Shown one piece after another: positions 29,479-38,790 of a stretch of DNA of 64,000 bases. Position numbers and translations under genes: made by a program. The notes beneath the pieces are model-generated. The model saw only the letters and a program-made list of their open reading frames with translations. It had not been told where the DNA came from and searched no databases. Source of the stretch: Vibrio sp. FE10 (GTDB taxonomy: Bacteria > Pseudomonadota > Gammaproteobacteria > Enterobacterales > Vibrionaceae); the NCBI RefSeq assembly GCF_030297155.1, contig NZ_AP028068.1, forward strand, positions 1,612,001 to 1,676,000. The letters run 5' to 3'. How positions within the stretch are numbered: position 1 is the stretch's first letter; the number at the start of each line of letters is the position of its first letter.

Positions 29479-31470
29479 GTGCCAGAAAAGCCAGGGACAG
29501 CCAAAGGTTATCTAGATAAGTTGGTTGTGAAAGCGATCGAAAAGAAAAATCAACAAGCTCAGGACATGGCTAACAAAAATAAGCCTAAGTTAGAGTATGT
29601 GATTTTTTCCCAATTTGACGTGTTAGATACATTACCTTCAAAAAATGGCAAAACGACTGTTTATCACTTGGCCAAGAAAGGAAACCCTGAAAAACAGGTT
29701 TGCTGTAAGGTTCTAAATGAAGGTTCATCTGAATTTGCGAATGAATTAATCATTAATGAAGCCAGTCATCTTGAGATGTCTCAACATCCGAGTGTTGCTG
29801 ATTTCATTAAAATAGGTAAAGAGTTCGATAGACCATACTTTATGTATCATTGGATTCAGGGCGAATCTTTGGCTGAAAAAATGGCTCGTCATACTCCTAA
29901 AGGTTTTAGGCATGATCATATTGCGTGGTTGATATATCAATTGTCTGGTGCGCTTGAGTTCATGCACACAAGAGGTGTTTGCCATTTAGATATTAAACCT
30001 TCAAACATTATTGTCACAGAGTCCGATTACGTAAAGTTGATAGACTTTGGTGCTGCTCGTTATGTAGGTGAATCTAATACTTCTGCAGAAGCAAGCATGA
30101 GCTATGCGTCTCCGGCGTTTATAAAGTCTGGCGTGGCTCAACCTCAAGATGACGTCTATTCATTGGCGTTATTAACTGGGCACCTATTTCTTGGTGCCGC
30201 ATTTGGCGATGCTTGGACCTCTCAATTACAAGCTAAGAAACGACCAGGTTTAATACCTAACCACGTATGGAAGTTAATTAAAGAGGTTGTTAACAACCCT
30301 AGACAGCACAGGTATACAGCGACTTCGTTTGCGCAGCAATTAGCCAAGATCGATACACAAAAATTTGGTGCTGATGTAAGTGCTCCTTTGTTTAGTAGTT
30401 TACGCAATGCTGATCTCGTTTTAACCAAACATCGGGCTATTGATAGAATTCAAAGTGGTCGACTTAGATACTTAGAAGCGAGTTTGGTTTTGTGTGTTGT
30501 AATTATTACTGGCACATATTTATACAATCAAGGTCAACCTGAATGGAAATCGATTGTTAAATCTACCAACAGTTCAAGTAGTCTTGTGAGCACTATTAAA
30601 CCTGCACAAACAGCGTCTTTTTTAGCTCAGTCTCCATGGGATATTGAATTCGCGTTGCAGGACATGGAAAAAGATGTCGTTTCGACTGCTCCTTACCGAG
30701 AAGCTTATGAAGTACAACAGAGCAAATTAGCTAAGTTATATAAAAGCTATGAATCGGATTTGATTGAATACGAAGGGTCTGTCGATCAACTTCCTAAAAC
30801 TTTGATGTCTATCCGGCACGAACTCGTTGCGTTGCGAGAAAAACTGAACAGTGACGGTTCGCTATTTCCATATGCAGACAAAGCGTTGACGGACACGATG
30901 GCAAGTCTGAATAAGGCGACCATCAATTCGCAAAATATAGCCACTTTTGGTGGAAATAAAGAACAGCGTTTAATCGAACTCATCTTAGATGGGAAATCAG
31001 ATGTTGCAGACAGTGATATTGAGACTGCTTGGAAAGTAAACCAATCAAGAGCCTATTTTTATAGTCATGTATTACCACGAAAAGTACTCAGTGGTATAGA
31101 TGACTCAATAGAGAAAAATGCAAAACAGCACTACTACACTAAAGCGATTCTTGAGGCAGAAGCTGCGCAGTCATTTTTCGGTAATACGCCAAAACTGAAA
31201 GCTAAAGTAAGAGCTCTCAAAGTAGCCAGAAGCGAATTTATTCTGTTCAGTACCGTAACTGAACAATCAGTATTTGATCGACAGAAACTGCACGATTCAT
31301 TAGCCGATCTGGAGACTAATGCTCCTAAGAAATTCAGCGAAATAACTGAAATTCTTAATAGTATGGCAAGCGATTCAATAGACAAAAGTCATCAATTATC
31401 TAAACCTGCGCGAGGTGCTATAGCAATCGAACGAGCAATTAGAAATTACAATTCTGAAAGCAGAGGTTAA
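29479..31470 (+). CDS. ppkA: T6SS Ser/Thr protein kinase PpkA
   Basis: 663 residues from GTG 29479 (AAAGAG upstream); an in-frame TTG at 29458 gives a slightly longer form. The N-terminal Hanks-type kinase domain (about 50-310) has catalytic HLDIKPSN, the DFG motif (LIDFGAARY) and an activation-segment SYASPAF. A single membrane segment lies at about 335-355 (LVLCVVIITGTYLYNQ), followed by a periplasmic coiled-coil-rich region of about 310 residues. In T6SSs with threonine phosphorylation control, PpkA phosphorylates the FHA protein to trigger assembly; an FHA gene is present at 44895. The partner phosphatase PppA is not in this window. tssA follows 1 bp after the stop codon. Confidence 0.9.
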   Translation: MPEKPGTAKGYLDKLVVKAIEKKNQQAQDMANKNKPKLEYVIFSQFDVLDTLPSKNGKTTVYHLAKKGNPEKQVCCKVLNEGSSEFANELIINEASHLEMSQHPSVADFIKIGKEFDRPYFMYHWIQGESLAEKMARHTPKGFRHDHIAWLIYQLSGALEFMHTRGVCHLDIKPSNIIVTESDYVKLIDFGAARYVGESNTSAEASMSYASPAFIKSGVAQPQDDVYSLALLTGHLFLGAAFGDAWTSQLQAKKRPGLIPNHVWKLIKEVVNNPRQHRYTATSFAQQLAKIDTQKFGADVSAPLFSSLRNADLVLTKHRAIDRIQSGRLRYLEASLVLCVVIITGTYLYNQGQPEWKSIVKSTNSSSSLVSTIKPAQTASFLAQSPWDIEFALQDMEKDVVSTAPYREAYEVQQSKLAKLYKSYESDLIEYEGSVDQLPKTLMSIRHELVALREKLNSDGSLFPYADKALTDTMASLNKATINSQNIATFGGNKEQRLIELILDGKSDVADSDIETAWKVNQSRAYFYSHVLPRKVLSGIDDSIEKNAKQHYYTKAILEAEAAQSFFGNTPKLKAKVRALKVARSEFILFSTVTEQSVFDRQKLHDSLADLETNAPKKFSEITEILNSMASDSIDKSHQLSKPARGAIAIERAIRNYNSESRG

Positions 31471-31471
31471 C

Positions 31472-33046
31472 TTGAGTCTGATCGATACTGAAACGCTATT
31501 AGCACCAATATCTGAGCACTCGCCAACTGGTGAAGATGCGAGATATGAGTTTTGTTACGAAATGATGGAAACCGAAGTGAAAAAATTTGGTTCATTATTT
31601 GGTGAGACTGTCGACTGGCATATAGTAAAAGTCCATTCGATTGAAGTGCTAAGTCAACATAGTAAGGATCTCAAAGCGCTTTGTTATCTGATCCGTTCCT
31701 TGGTGGAGGATAAGGGCGAGATAGGGCTTGAGGAAGGATTATCTTTGCTCAATGACTCAATCAGTCGTTTTGGTCACGAGTTATATCCTAAACGGAAGAG
31801 AGGAAGAGACGGTGCTGTTGAGTGGCTTAATCATCAATTCAAACTCGTCGCGACTAAATTATCTACAGAACCTCTTAATTGGGAAGCTTTGTCTCGATGC
31901 GTCACATTAATTGAAGGTATTCAGCGTCAGTTTGACGAAATATTTCAAGATTCTGATGTTGATTTTTTTGAAATAAAAACTCAGTTGAATCAGTTGATGC
32001 AGAACGCATCTCTAAATGAAGACATCTTGGGTCAAGACAGCGCGGCTGATTCAGAGCCGCTAATTGACGTCGTTACACCGACCGAAAAAACGAATGTTCC
32101 ACAAAGTCGTGTAACTGACGTTCCTAAGACTCAAACAACGTCTAATCAGAAACGGATTAAACCTCGAGAGCCCAGTACTGTTGATGTTGATACAGATTTT
32201 TCATCTCCGACTGCGTCAAAGCGTACGTTAAAAAAAGTGTCTGAAATAATGGTGCATTCAAATCCTACAGAACCTTTAGGATATCGGATTTACCGTCATC
32301 TAACATGGGCTGACGTTGATGGTTTACCAGATCACCAAGACAATGTGACGCCTCTTAGCTTAGCTGTCTCAGCAGATCAGCAGACAGAATATAGAGATAA
32401 AGCAAACCAAGAGAGCGATATCGATACGATCAAGCGTCTAGAACGGACACTTACAGATGCGCCATTTTGGCTTACTGGGCATTATTTCGTTTATTCAATG
32501 TTAGACAACCTTGGATATGACGAGGCCGCGTTGGCTGTAAAACAAGAAACAAAGAGATTTGTTGATTCTTTTGAGGGCATTGAAAACCTCTCTTTCAAAA
32601 ATTCTATTCCATTTGCGGATGAAGCAACAATTACTTGGTTGTCTACAGGTAATGCTTGTCCTTCGGGTAAATCATCAATAATTCAAACTATTGTTGTAGC
32701 TGAAGATGATCTACCTGAGATGGAGGATATTGCCCTAGGCGACTTGGGTAAATATGTGGCTGAACTGTCAAACAAACTCGAGTTGGATAACTCCGGCCGT
32801 GGACAATTCATGTTGCACTTAAAGTTAGTAAAAGCCTACCAAAGTTTTGGTTTATACCCTTTGTGCTTGCCTTACTTGGAACAAAGTTGGGCGGTGGCTA
32901 AGGAACTAAATCTATCAATTTGGGAACCTCATTTGTCCTTTTCTTTAGAAAATCTAATTCAAAAAACTCTAAAGGAACTATATCGAACTAAGGATTTTTT
33001 ACCTGTGAGATATAGCGAATGGGAAACAATTTATGACCAGCAATAA
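31472..33046 (+). CDS. tssA: T6SS baseplate/tail-assembly protein TssA
   Basis: 524 residues from TTG 31472, supported by AGAGG six bases upstream and by its place right after ppkA. The N-terminal ImpA domain has the typical LLAPISEHSPTGEDARYE start and the LFGETVDWHIV and KDLKALCYLIRSLVE blocks. A low-complexity linker (about 185-255) follows, then a C-terminal VasJ-type helical domain with GYRIYRHLTWADVDGLP and FWLTGHYFVYSMLDNLGY. TssA primes baseplate and sheath polymerisation. It heads the structural block tssA-B-C-E-F-G. Confidence 0.92.
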   Translation: MSLIDTETLLAPISEHSPTGEDARYEFCYEMMETEVKKFGSLFGETVDWHIVKVHSIEVLSQHSKDLKALCYLIRSLVEDKGEIGLEEGLSLLNDSISRFGHELYPKRKRGRDGAVEWLNHQFKLVATKLSTEPLNWEALSRCVTLIEGIQRQFDEIFQDSDVDFFEIKTQLNQLMQNASLNEDILGQDSAADSEPLIDVVTPTEKTNVPQSRVTDVPKTQTTSNQKRIKPREPSTVDVDTDFSSPTASKRTLKKVSEIMVHSNPTEPLGYRIYRHLTWADVDGLPDHQDNVTPLSLAVSADQQTEYRDKANQESDIDTIKRLERTLTDAPFWLTGHYFVYSMLDNLGYDEAALAVKQETKRFVDSFEGIENLSFKNSIPFADEATITWLSTGNACPSGKSSIIQTIVVAEDDLPEMEDIALGDLGKYVAELSNKLELDNSGRGQFMLHLKLVKAYQSFGLYPLCLPYLEQSWAVAKELNLSIWEPHLSFSLENLIQKTLKELYRTKDFLPVRYSEWETIYDQQ

Positions 33047-33063
33047 ACTAGAAAGGACTAATT

Positions 33064-33570
33064 ATGTCACGTGATGGCTCGGTGGCTCCGAAAGAGCGAA
33101 TTAATATACGTTATGTTCCAGCAACAGGCGATGCGTCTGATGATGTTGAACTGCCCCTAAGTATGATGGTTGTCGGTGACTTCACTGCTCGTGCAGATGA
33201 AACGCCGATCGAAGAGCGTAATCCGATTAATATCGATAAAGATAACTTTAACGAAGTATTAGAAGGCTACGCTCCGAATATCAAAGCAAATGTCGAAAAC
33301 CGTCTTTCTGACGAAGAAGGCGCGCAAATTGGCGTTGATATTACATTCAAAAATATGAAGGACTTTACTCCAGAGTCAATTGCGAAGAGCGTTCCTGAGC
33401 TGAATGGCTTGTTAGAACTTCGTGAAGCCTTGGTTGCATTGAAAGGTCCTCTAGGGAATGTACCTGCTTTCCGTAAGAAGATTGCAGCAGTTCTTCAAGA
33501 TGAAGAAGCAAGAAAGAAACTTTTGGATGAACTAAGCATTGGTGCAGACCAAGGCGAAAAAGTAGAGTAA
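33064..33570 (+). CDS. tssB: T6SS sheath small subunit TssB (VipA)
   Basis: 168 residues, standard length. Conserved features include the SRDGSVAPKERINIRY start, the LPLSMMVVGDFT block and ELNGLLELREALVALKGPLGN. It forms the contractile sheath with TssC. AAAGGA precedes the ATG, and tssC follows 8 bp after the stop. Codon use is cleaner than in the neighbouring regulatory genes, as expected for an abundant structural protein. Confidence 0.97.
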   Translation: MSRDGSVAPKERINIRYVPATGDASDDVELPLSMMVVGDFTARADETPIEERNPINIDKDNFNEVLEGYAPNIKANVENRLSDEEGAQIGVDITFKNMKDFTPESIAKSVPELNGLLELREALVALKGPLGNVPAFRKKIAAVLQDEEARKKLLDELSIGADQGEKVE

Positions 33571-33578
33571 GGAAGATC

Positions 33579-35054
33579 ATGTCGGCAGAAGCACAAGCAC
33601 CAGAACAAGAAGCGGCTCTAGTTGAATCAGGCTCTCTTCTGGATAGCATTCTAAATGAGACTCGCCTTAAACCCAGTGATGAAGGTTTTGACGTTGCAAA
33701 GCGTGGCGTTGAAGCATTCATTGGTGAGTTGTTAAGCAGCTCAACGGTAGAAAAAGTAGACCAGTCTTTGGTTGATTTGATGATCTCTGAGATTGATCAA
33801 AAGTTGTCTAAACAAGTTGATGCAATTCTTCACAACGAAGAAGTTCAAGCGATTGAATCAACATGGCGTGGTCTTAAATATCTTGTTGATCACACGGATT
33901 TCCGTGAAAATATTCAAATCGAACTTATTTCGGCTAAGAAAGACGAAGTCCTAGACGATTTTGAAGATGCACCTGAAGTAGTAAAATCAGGTTTATATAA
34001 GCAGATTTATACTCGCGAATACGGTCAATTTGGTGGTAAGCCGGTAGGTGCCGTTATTTGTGACTACCAACTGTCTGCGTCTTCACCTGATATCAAATTA
34101 ATGGAATATATGGGTAATGTAGGTGCTATGTCTCATGCACCATTTATTACTTCTGCTTCCTCTCAATTCTTTGGTTTAGATTCTTATGAAGAATTACCAA
34201 ATTTAAAAGATTTAAAGTCGGTATTTGAAGGTCCTCAGTACACTAAGTGGCGCGGATTCCGCGAGCACGAAGACGCACGTTATGTGGGCCTGTGTACATC
34301 ACGTTTTATGCTACGTACGCCATACTCAGTTGAAGACAACCCAATTAAGGCCTTTGACTACGATGAAATGGTTACTGATAGTCACGACAATTATCTTTGG
34401 GGCAACTCAGCTTATGCTATGGCTTCAAAGATCAGTGAGTCGTTTGCAAAATATCGTTGGTGTCCAAACATTATTGGCCCTCAAAGTGGTGGTGCGGTAA
34501 CTGATTTACCGGTTTACAACTTTGAAGCAATGGGTCAGATCGAAACTAAGATCCCAACTGAAATTCTGGTTTCTGACCGTCGTGAGTATGAACTTGCAGA
34601 AGAAGGCTTTATGGCATTAACAATGCGTAAAGGCTCTGATAACGCAGCGTTCTTCTCAGCAAACTCAGTTCAAAAGCCAAAAGTGTTTGCGAACACACCT
34701 GAAGGTAAACAGGCGGAGATGAACTATAAGTTAGGTACTCAGTTGCCTTACATGTTTATTATTAACCGTTTAGCTCATTATATTAAGGTACTTCAACGTG
34801 AACAAATTGGTTCTTGGAAAGAGCGCACTGATTTAGAAGTTGAGCTTAATAAATGGATCCGTCAATACGTATCTGACCAAGAGAACCCGCCAGCAGAAGT
34901 TCGTGGTCGTCGACCATTACGAGCGGCTAAAGTTGAAGTCTCTGACGTTGAGGGTGACCCAGGTTGGTATAAAGTATCAATGTCTGTTCGTCCACACTTC
35001 AAGTACATGGGCGCGAGCTTCGACTTATCTTTGGTTGGTAAACTAGACCAATAG
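33579..35054 (+). CDS. tssC: T6SS sheath large subunit TssC (VipB)
   Basis: 491 residues, the family norm. Hallmarks include IESTWRGLKYLVDHTDF, FGGKPVGAVICDYQLS, KWRGFREHEDARYVGLC and a C-terminal FDLSLVGKLD. It pairs with TssB in the sheath and is the substrate recycled by ClpV. An AAGGAAG ribosome binding site precedes the ATG. A terminator-like hairpin follows 18 bp after the stop, before tssE. Confidence 0.98.
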   Translation: MSAEAQAPEQEAALVESGSLLDSILNETRLKPSDEGFDVAKRGVEAFIGELLSSSTVEKVDQSLVDLMISEIDQKLSKQVDAILHNEEVQAIESTWRGLKYLVDHTDFRENIQIELISAKKDEVLDDFEDAPEVVKSGLYKQIYTREYGQFGGKPVGAVICDYQLSASSPDIKLMEYMGNVGAMSHAPFITSASSQFFGLDSYEELPNLKDLKSVFEGPQYTKWRGFREHEDARYVGLCTSRFMLRTPYSVEDNPIKAFDYDEMVTDSHDNYLWGNSAYAMASKISESFAKYRWCPNIIGPQSGGAVTDLPVYNFEAMGQIETKIPTEILVSDRREYELAEEGFMALTMRKGSDNAAFFSANSVQKPKVFANTPEGKQAEMNYKLGTQLPYMFIINRLAHYIKVLQREQIGSWKERTDLEVELNKWIRQYVSDQENPPAEVRGRRPLRAAKVEVSDVEGDPGWYKVSMSVRPHFKYMGASFDLSLVGKLDQ

Positions 35055-35072
35055 TAAGTTTGGAAATAAATA

Positions 35073-35100
35073 AGCGGCCAGGTTCACTGGCTGCTTTTTT
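35073..35100 (+). terminator. Intra-operon terminator between tssC and tssE
   Basis: The stem AGCGGCCAG / CTGGCTGCT (one G-U pair) with a GTTCA loop is followed by TTTTT. It occupies the 59-bp tssC-tssE gap and lies inside the apparent upstream extension of the tssE frame. It likely lowers baseplate gene expression relative to the sheath genes. Confidence 0.85.
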
Positions 35101-35113
35101 CTTAGAGTGCAAT

Positions 35114-35524
35114 ATGGAAAAAGGTTACCGATTATTAGAACGAATCGAATTAGGTGAACCGAAAAACTGCTATGAAAAAGTCGTTTCACATAAGCATTTA
35201 ATCGAATCTATTCACCTACATCTTGCTGATTTGCTAAATACTCATGCGGGTAATGCAATGATCGACGGGGAATATGGCTTACCTGATTTCAATGATGTTC
35301 TATCGAACAACACCAATTTAGTGCGTCACATCCAAAAGAACATCACTTCCACAATAGAAAGCTTCGAACCTCGGCTGCGAAGCGTTGAAGTACATTACCG
35401 AGAAAATCACAACAACCCTCTTCAATTAGGCTTTGGCATATGCGGAGAAGTCTTACATAACGGTGGAAAAGTTCCGATGTCTATCGATGTCTATATGGGA
35501 ACTGACGGCCAATTTAACGTTTAG
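35114..35524 (+). CDS. tssE: T6SS baseplate protein TssE (gp25-like)
   Basis: 136 residues from ATG 35114. The frame stays open back to a TTG at 35060, but that stretch encodes the terminator hairpin, so ATG 35114 (TTAGAG upstream) is the better start. The gp25/lysozyme-like baseplate fold is indicated by GYRLLERIELGEP, DGEYGLPDFND, then TIESFEPRLRSVEV. TssE is a baseplate wedge component. tssF begins about 10 bp after its stop. Confidence 0.93.
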   Translation: MEKGYRLLERIELGEPKNCYEKVVSHKHLIESIHLHLADLLNTHAGNAMIDGEYGLPDFNDVLSNNTNLVRHIQKNITSTIESFEPRLRSVEVHYRENHNNPLQLGFGICGEVLHNGGKVPMSIDVYMGTDGQFNV

Positions 35525-35534
35525 TAGGTGCCCC

Positions 35535-37283
35535 TTGAGTAACAGTAAATACTTTCAAGATGAACTCACATATCTACGAGAATCCGGTAGCGAATTTGCC
35601 AAATACAACCCAAAACTGACCAATTTTTTATCTGAAGGAACATTCGATCCCGATGTAGAACGTCTTCTTGAAGGCTTTGCGTTTCTTACTGGCCGTATTA
35701 GAGAAAAGATTGATGACGAACTCCCAGAGCTCACTCAGTCATTAATGACACTGTTATGGCCACATTACATGCGTTCGATTCCTTCGTTGTGCATTAGCGA
35801 ACTAACGCCACACTCGGGAAGCGTCACTGAAAAAACAGTGGTGAAGCGTGGGGCTGAGATGGCTAGTGAACAAGTAGAAGGTACGCAATGTTTATTCAGA
35901 ACCTGCTATGACGTAGAGCTGTTCCCCTTAAAAATAACAAGCATTGAGCAAAGTAATAGTCGAACAAGCTCATCTGTTGATGTGACTCTGGCGACTGAGC
36001 ATGGGCTAGAGTTATCTCGTATCGGGTTAGATAAATTAAGGTTTCATTTACATGGTGAGATCCATATAACTAGAATCCTTTTCTTATGGATATTTAGATA
36101 CTTAGACTACGTCGAGCTAGACGTCGGTGGGGGCTATAAACGTAAACTTGGACCTGAATTTGTTAAACCGGTTGGGTACCAGGACGACGAAGCGATACTG
36201 CCATATAGCGACAATTCATTTGCAGGTTACCGCTTGTTGCAAGAATATTTTTCTTTGCCAGACAAATTTATGTTTTTCGATATTACTGGACTCGATTGGT
36301 TAAAAGGGATACCGCAAAGAAGCACCGTGAACCTTAAATTCCATTTTAAGAGGGCATTGCCTGCTGAAGTTGTTCTGAAAGATAAGCACTTAAGGCTACA
36401 TTGTACGCCAGCTGTGAACCTATTCGAAAAAGATGGTGATCCAATTCGGCTTGAACATCGCCGCAATGAGTATAAAGTTCGGCCACAGAGTGACAATCAG
36501 GACCACTACGAAGTTTATTCAATAAACCAAGTGGAAAGTTGGAGCAAAAATGAAAGGCGACGAAAGCCACTTATTGAATTTGAATCCTTTGAACACCAGA
36601 TAAATCAGAGAGATAAACGTGACTTCTATAAGTCAAAAGTTTCAGAGCGAGTGAGTGGAAGAGGGCTTGAGCGTTATATCTCTTTTCATACTCACAATGG
36701 TGATATTGCAGACCTAGGGACTGAAACGGTTTTGATGAAGTTATTGTGCAGCAACGCAGACTTGTCTGAAAGGTTGTCTGTAGGTGACATAATTTATACA
36801 ACTCATAAGTCTCCAACTTACGCCACGTTTAGTAACATTACCAAGCCAACACAATCTGTAAGCCCGCAAGTGAATGGGGAGCTTCAATGGCAACTGATTG
36901 CTAATATGTCATTGAATTATTTGTCGCTCTCTAATATTGATGTACTTAAAGTTTTACTGTCGACATATGACTTTCATTCTAGAGTAGATAGGCAAGCTCA
37001 CAGGGCTTCATTACATAGGCTAGACGGAATTATCGCATCAGAAATGAAACCTATCGATAGAGTGTTTAGAGGAGTTTCCGTTCGTGGTAATCAATTTAAG
37101 CTTAAGATGAACTCAAGTTTCTTTGTCAATGAAGGAGACATGTTTTTGATGGCCAATGTCTTGAATGAGTTTATACGTTTGTATTCAAGTGTTAATTCAT
37201 TTACAGAGTTAGAAGTTTACGATGAACGCAGTGGCGAAAGCTACCAATGGGCGAGCTTAACTGGACAGCAAACGATCTTATGA
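35535..37283 (+). CDS. tssF: T6SS baseplate protein TssF
   Basis: 582 residues from TTG 35535 (AGGTG five bases upstream); the upstream extension of the frame overlaps tssE and is not used. The N-terminus YFQDELTYLRESGSEFAKYNPKL and the region VERLLEGFAFLTGRIREKIDDELPELTQ are diagnostic. TssF and TssG form the baseplate wedge with TssE and TssK. The 3' end overlaps tssG. Confidence 0.96.
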   Translation: MSNSKYFQDELTYLRESGSEFAKYNPKLTNFLSEGTFDPDVERLLEGFAFLTGRIREKIDDELPELTQSLMTLLWPHYMRSIPSLCISELTPHSGSVTEKTVVKRGAEMASEQVEGTQCLFRTCYDVELFPLKITSIEQSNSRTSSSVDVTLATEHGLELSRIGLDKLRFHLHGEIHITRILFLWIFRYLDYVELDVGGGYKRKLGPEFVKPVGYQDDEAILPYSDNSFAGYRLLQEYFSLPDKFMFFDITGLDWLKGIPQRSTVNLKFHFKRALPAEVVLKDKHLRLHCTPAVNLFEKDGDPIRLEHRRNEYKVRPQSDNQDHYEVYSINQVESWSKNERRRKPLIEFESFEHQINQRDKRDFYKSKVSERVSGRGLERYISFHTHNGDIADLGTETVLMKLLCSNADLSERLSVGDIIYTTHKSPTYATFSNITKPTQSVSPQVNGELQWQLIANMSLNYLSLSNIDVLKVLLSTYDFHSRVDRQAHRASLHRLDGIIASEMKPIDRVFRGVSVRGNQFKLKMNSSFFVNEGDMFLMANVLNEFIRLYSSVNSFTELEVYDERSGESYQWASLTGQQTIL

Positions 37284-38278
37284 TTGATGAATTATCAGAT
37301 AAAATAAACGAATTCAGTTTTTTTCAAGCCGTCTTATTATTAGAAAAACACTATCAGTTGTTACCGGGCAGTGATTTTGTAGCGGTTGGTGAAAACAAGT
37401 ATTTTTATCAAGAAAGAATTGCGTTTAGTGTTTCTCCAAACCTATGTTTTCCCAAAAGTGACATGGAATTCATCAGTCATATGGAGAGGTCTGGTGAGCA
37501 CTATTCAAGAATCGAAACTAACTTCTTAGGATTACACGGTTCAAGTTCACCTTTACCTGCGAACTATACAGAAAAATTAGTAGGTAGAGATGATGATGAT
37601 AATCCAGTTAGAGACTTCTTTGATTTCTTTCATAACAGATATACCAGCTTAATCTATCGTGTTTGGAAAAAGTACCGTTATCATGTCCAATATCAGAGTG
37701 ATGCGACGGATGACTTTTCTGGGCGTATGTTGCACTTGGCTGGGTTGTCTAATGTCATTCAGGAATCAGATACCATAGGACTTGATCGTGCAAAGATTTT
37801 GTCTTATGTAAATCAGTTATCTACCAGAACTCGCTCTCCGAAACTTATTTCTGGCATTGTCGCTCATTATTTTTCTCTACCGAGTGTTCGAATCGAGGAG
37901 TGGGTATTTCGAAGAGTAAAAATTGCAGAATGCCAAAGAAATCAATTAAATAGGACGAATTGTATTTTGGGTTCGAACTTACATTTAGGCAAGAGTATCC
38001 CAGATCTAAACGGTAAGTTTAACCTCTGTATTGATAACATCGATTTTGAAACGTTCCGAAAGTTTTCCTATGGAGGAGAGTTCCATAAGACCTTAGTAGG
38101 CTTGATGCGTTTTATACTTCGCGATCCTATGTCTTGGGATTTAAAGTTAACTGTTGATTTAGCCTCAGTTCCACAGAATCAACTCGGTCAGGGTGACGGG
38201 ACGAGTTTAGGGCAAACTTTTTGGTTGGGCCAAGCTGGTACAAAAGATGCGAAGATTAGGGTGATTGGAGGCATTTAA
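37247..38278 (+). CDS. tssG: T6SS baseplate protein TssG
   Basis: 343 residues from ATG 37247. ATG 37280, which forms an ATGA overlap with the tssF stop, is the alternative; the longer form fits better because family members have several residues before the NEFSFFQAVLLLE motif. Other hallmarks are ETNFLGLHGSSSPLPANYTE, RDFFDFFHNRYTSLIYRVWKKYR and the C-terminal LGQTFWLGQ. It is part of the TssEFG wedge. A bidirectional terminator follows directly and separates it from the convergent Lrp/AsnC gene. Confidence 0.95.
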   Translation: MGELNWTANDLMIDELSDKINEFSFFQAVLLLEKHYQLLPGSDFVAVGENKYFYQERIAFSVSPNLCFPKSDMEFISHMERSGEHYSRIETNFLGLHGSSSPLPANYTEKLVGRDDDDNPVRDFFDFFHNRYTSLIYRVWKKYRYHVQYQSDATDDFSGRMLHLAGLSNVIQESDTIGLDRAKILSYVNQLSTRTRSPKLISGIVAHYFSLPSVRIEEWVFRRVKIAECQRNQLNRTNCILGSNLHLGKSIPDLNGKFNLCIDNIDFETFRKFSYGGEFHKTLVGLMRFILRDPMSWDLKLTVDLASVPQNQLGQGDGTSLGQTFWLGQAGTKDAKIRVIGGI

Positions 38279-38280
38279 AA

Positions 38281-38310
38281 AAAGCCGCTCATAAGAGCGG
38301 CTTTATTTTT
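38281..38310. terminator. Bidirectional terminator between tssG and the Lrp/AsnC gene
   Basis: A perfect 10-bp stem (AAAGCCGCTC / GAGCGGCTTT) with an ATAA loop has T-rich tails on both strands. It serves tssG and the convergent regulator gene. Confidence 0.93.
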
Positions 38311-38761
38311 AACGACTTATTGGTTGGTGTAGCACTACCGTTGTATTGAGAGAGCGAATGCCATTGAAAGACTCTATCTCGTTACATAAATGGTGTATTG
38401 ATTGTAAGTCAGGTGCTTCAATCAAAGAAATAATGTCGTAGGTACCACCAACAATGCTTGTAAGTCTTACTTCAGGTAATTCTTTTAATGCATTGCTTAC
38501 ATCATTTTTCTTACCTTTTTCACAAGAAATTAGCAAATAACTTGCCGCCTTTCTCCCGTCATTTTCTACTCTAATTTGTGCCGTATACCCTTTGATAATA
38601 CCGGTTTTTTCCAGCCTGTTGATGCGTTCAGCGACTGCTGTTCGCGACAAGCCTATGTTGCGAGAAAGATTTGCAATCGATTCTCGCCCATTGGAAAGTA
38701 GATTCGAAAGAATTTTACGATCTAGTTTGTCTAAGCCTTGTAAACTAATGTTGGACATCAT
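38309..38761 (-). CDS. Lrp/AsnC-family transcriptional regulator
   Basis: 150 residues, typical Lrp/AsnC length. The N-terminal winged helix (LDKLDRKILSNLLSNGRES, then NIGLSRTAVAERINRLEKTGIIKGY) and the C-terminal RAM ligand domain (TSIVGGTYDIISLIEAPDL) are both intact. AAGG lies 8 bases before the ATG. It sits downstream of tssM in the same direction with an 84-bp gap occupied by a hexanucleotide repeat. Its place inside the T6SS locus suggests local regulation, perhaps linked to amino-acid status. The equivalent slot in V. parahaemolyticus T6SS1 holds, as I recall, a LacI-type repressor. Confidence 0.9.
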   Translation of the reverse strand: MMSNISLQGLDKLDRKILSNLLSNGRESIANLSRNIGLSRTAVAERINRLEKTGIIKGYTAQIRVENDGRKAASYLLISCEKGKKNDVSNALKELPEVRLTSIVGGTYDIISLIEAPDLQSIHHLCNEIESFNGIRSLNTTVVLHQPISR

Positions 38762-38790
38762 GTGTTCTGCCTTTTCTGAATTATTATTGT

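Noticed and set aside
29324..29515. 63-residue hydrophobic ORF before ppkA
   Set aside because: It starts with TTG without a convincing ribosome binding site, overlaps the ppkA start and looks like chance coding in AT-rich DNA.
35060..35113. Longer tssE start at TTG 35060
   Set aside because: The extension encodes the terminator hairpin and does not look like TssE sequence; ATG 35114 has a better upstream site.
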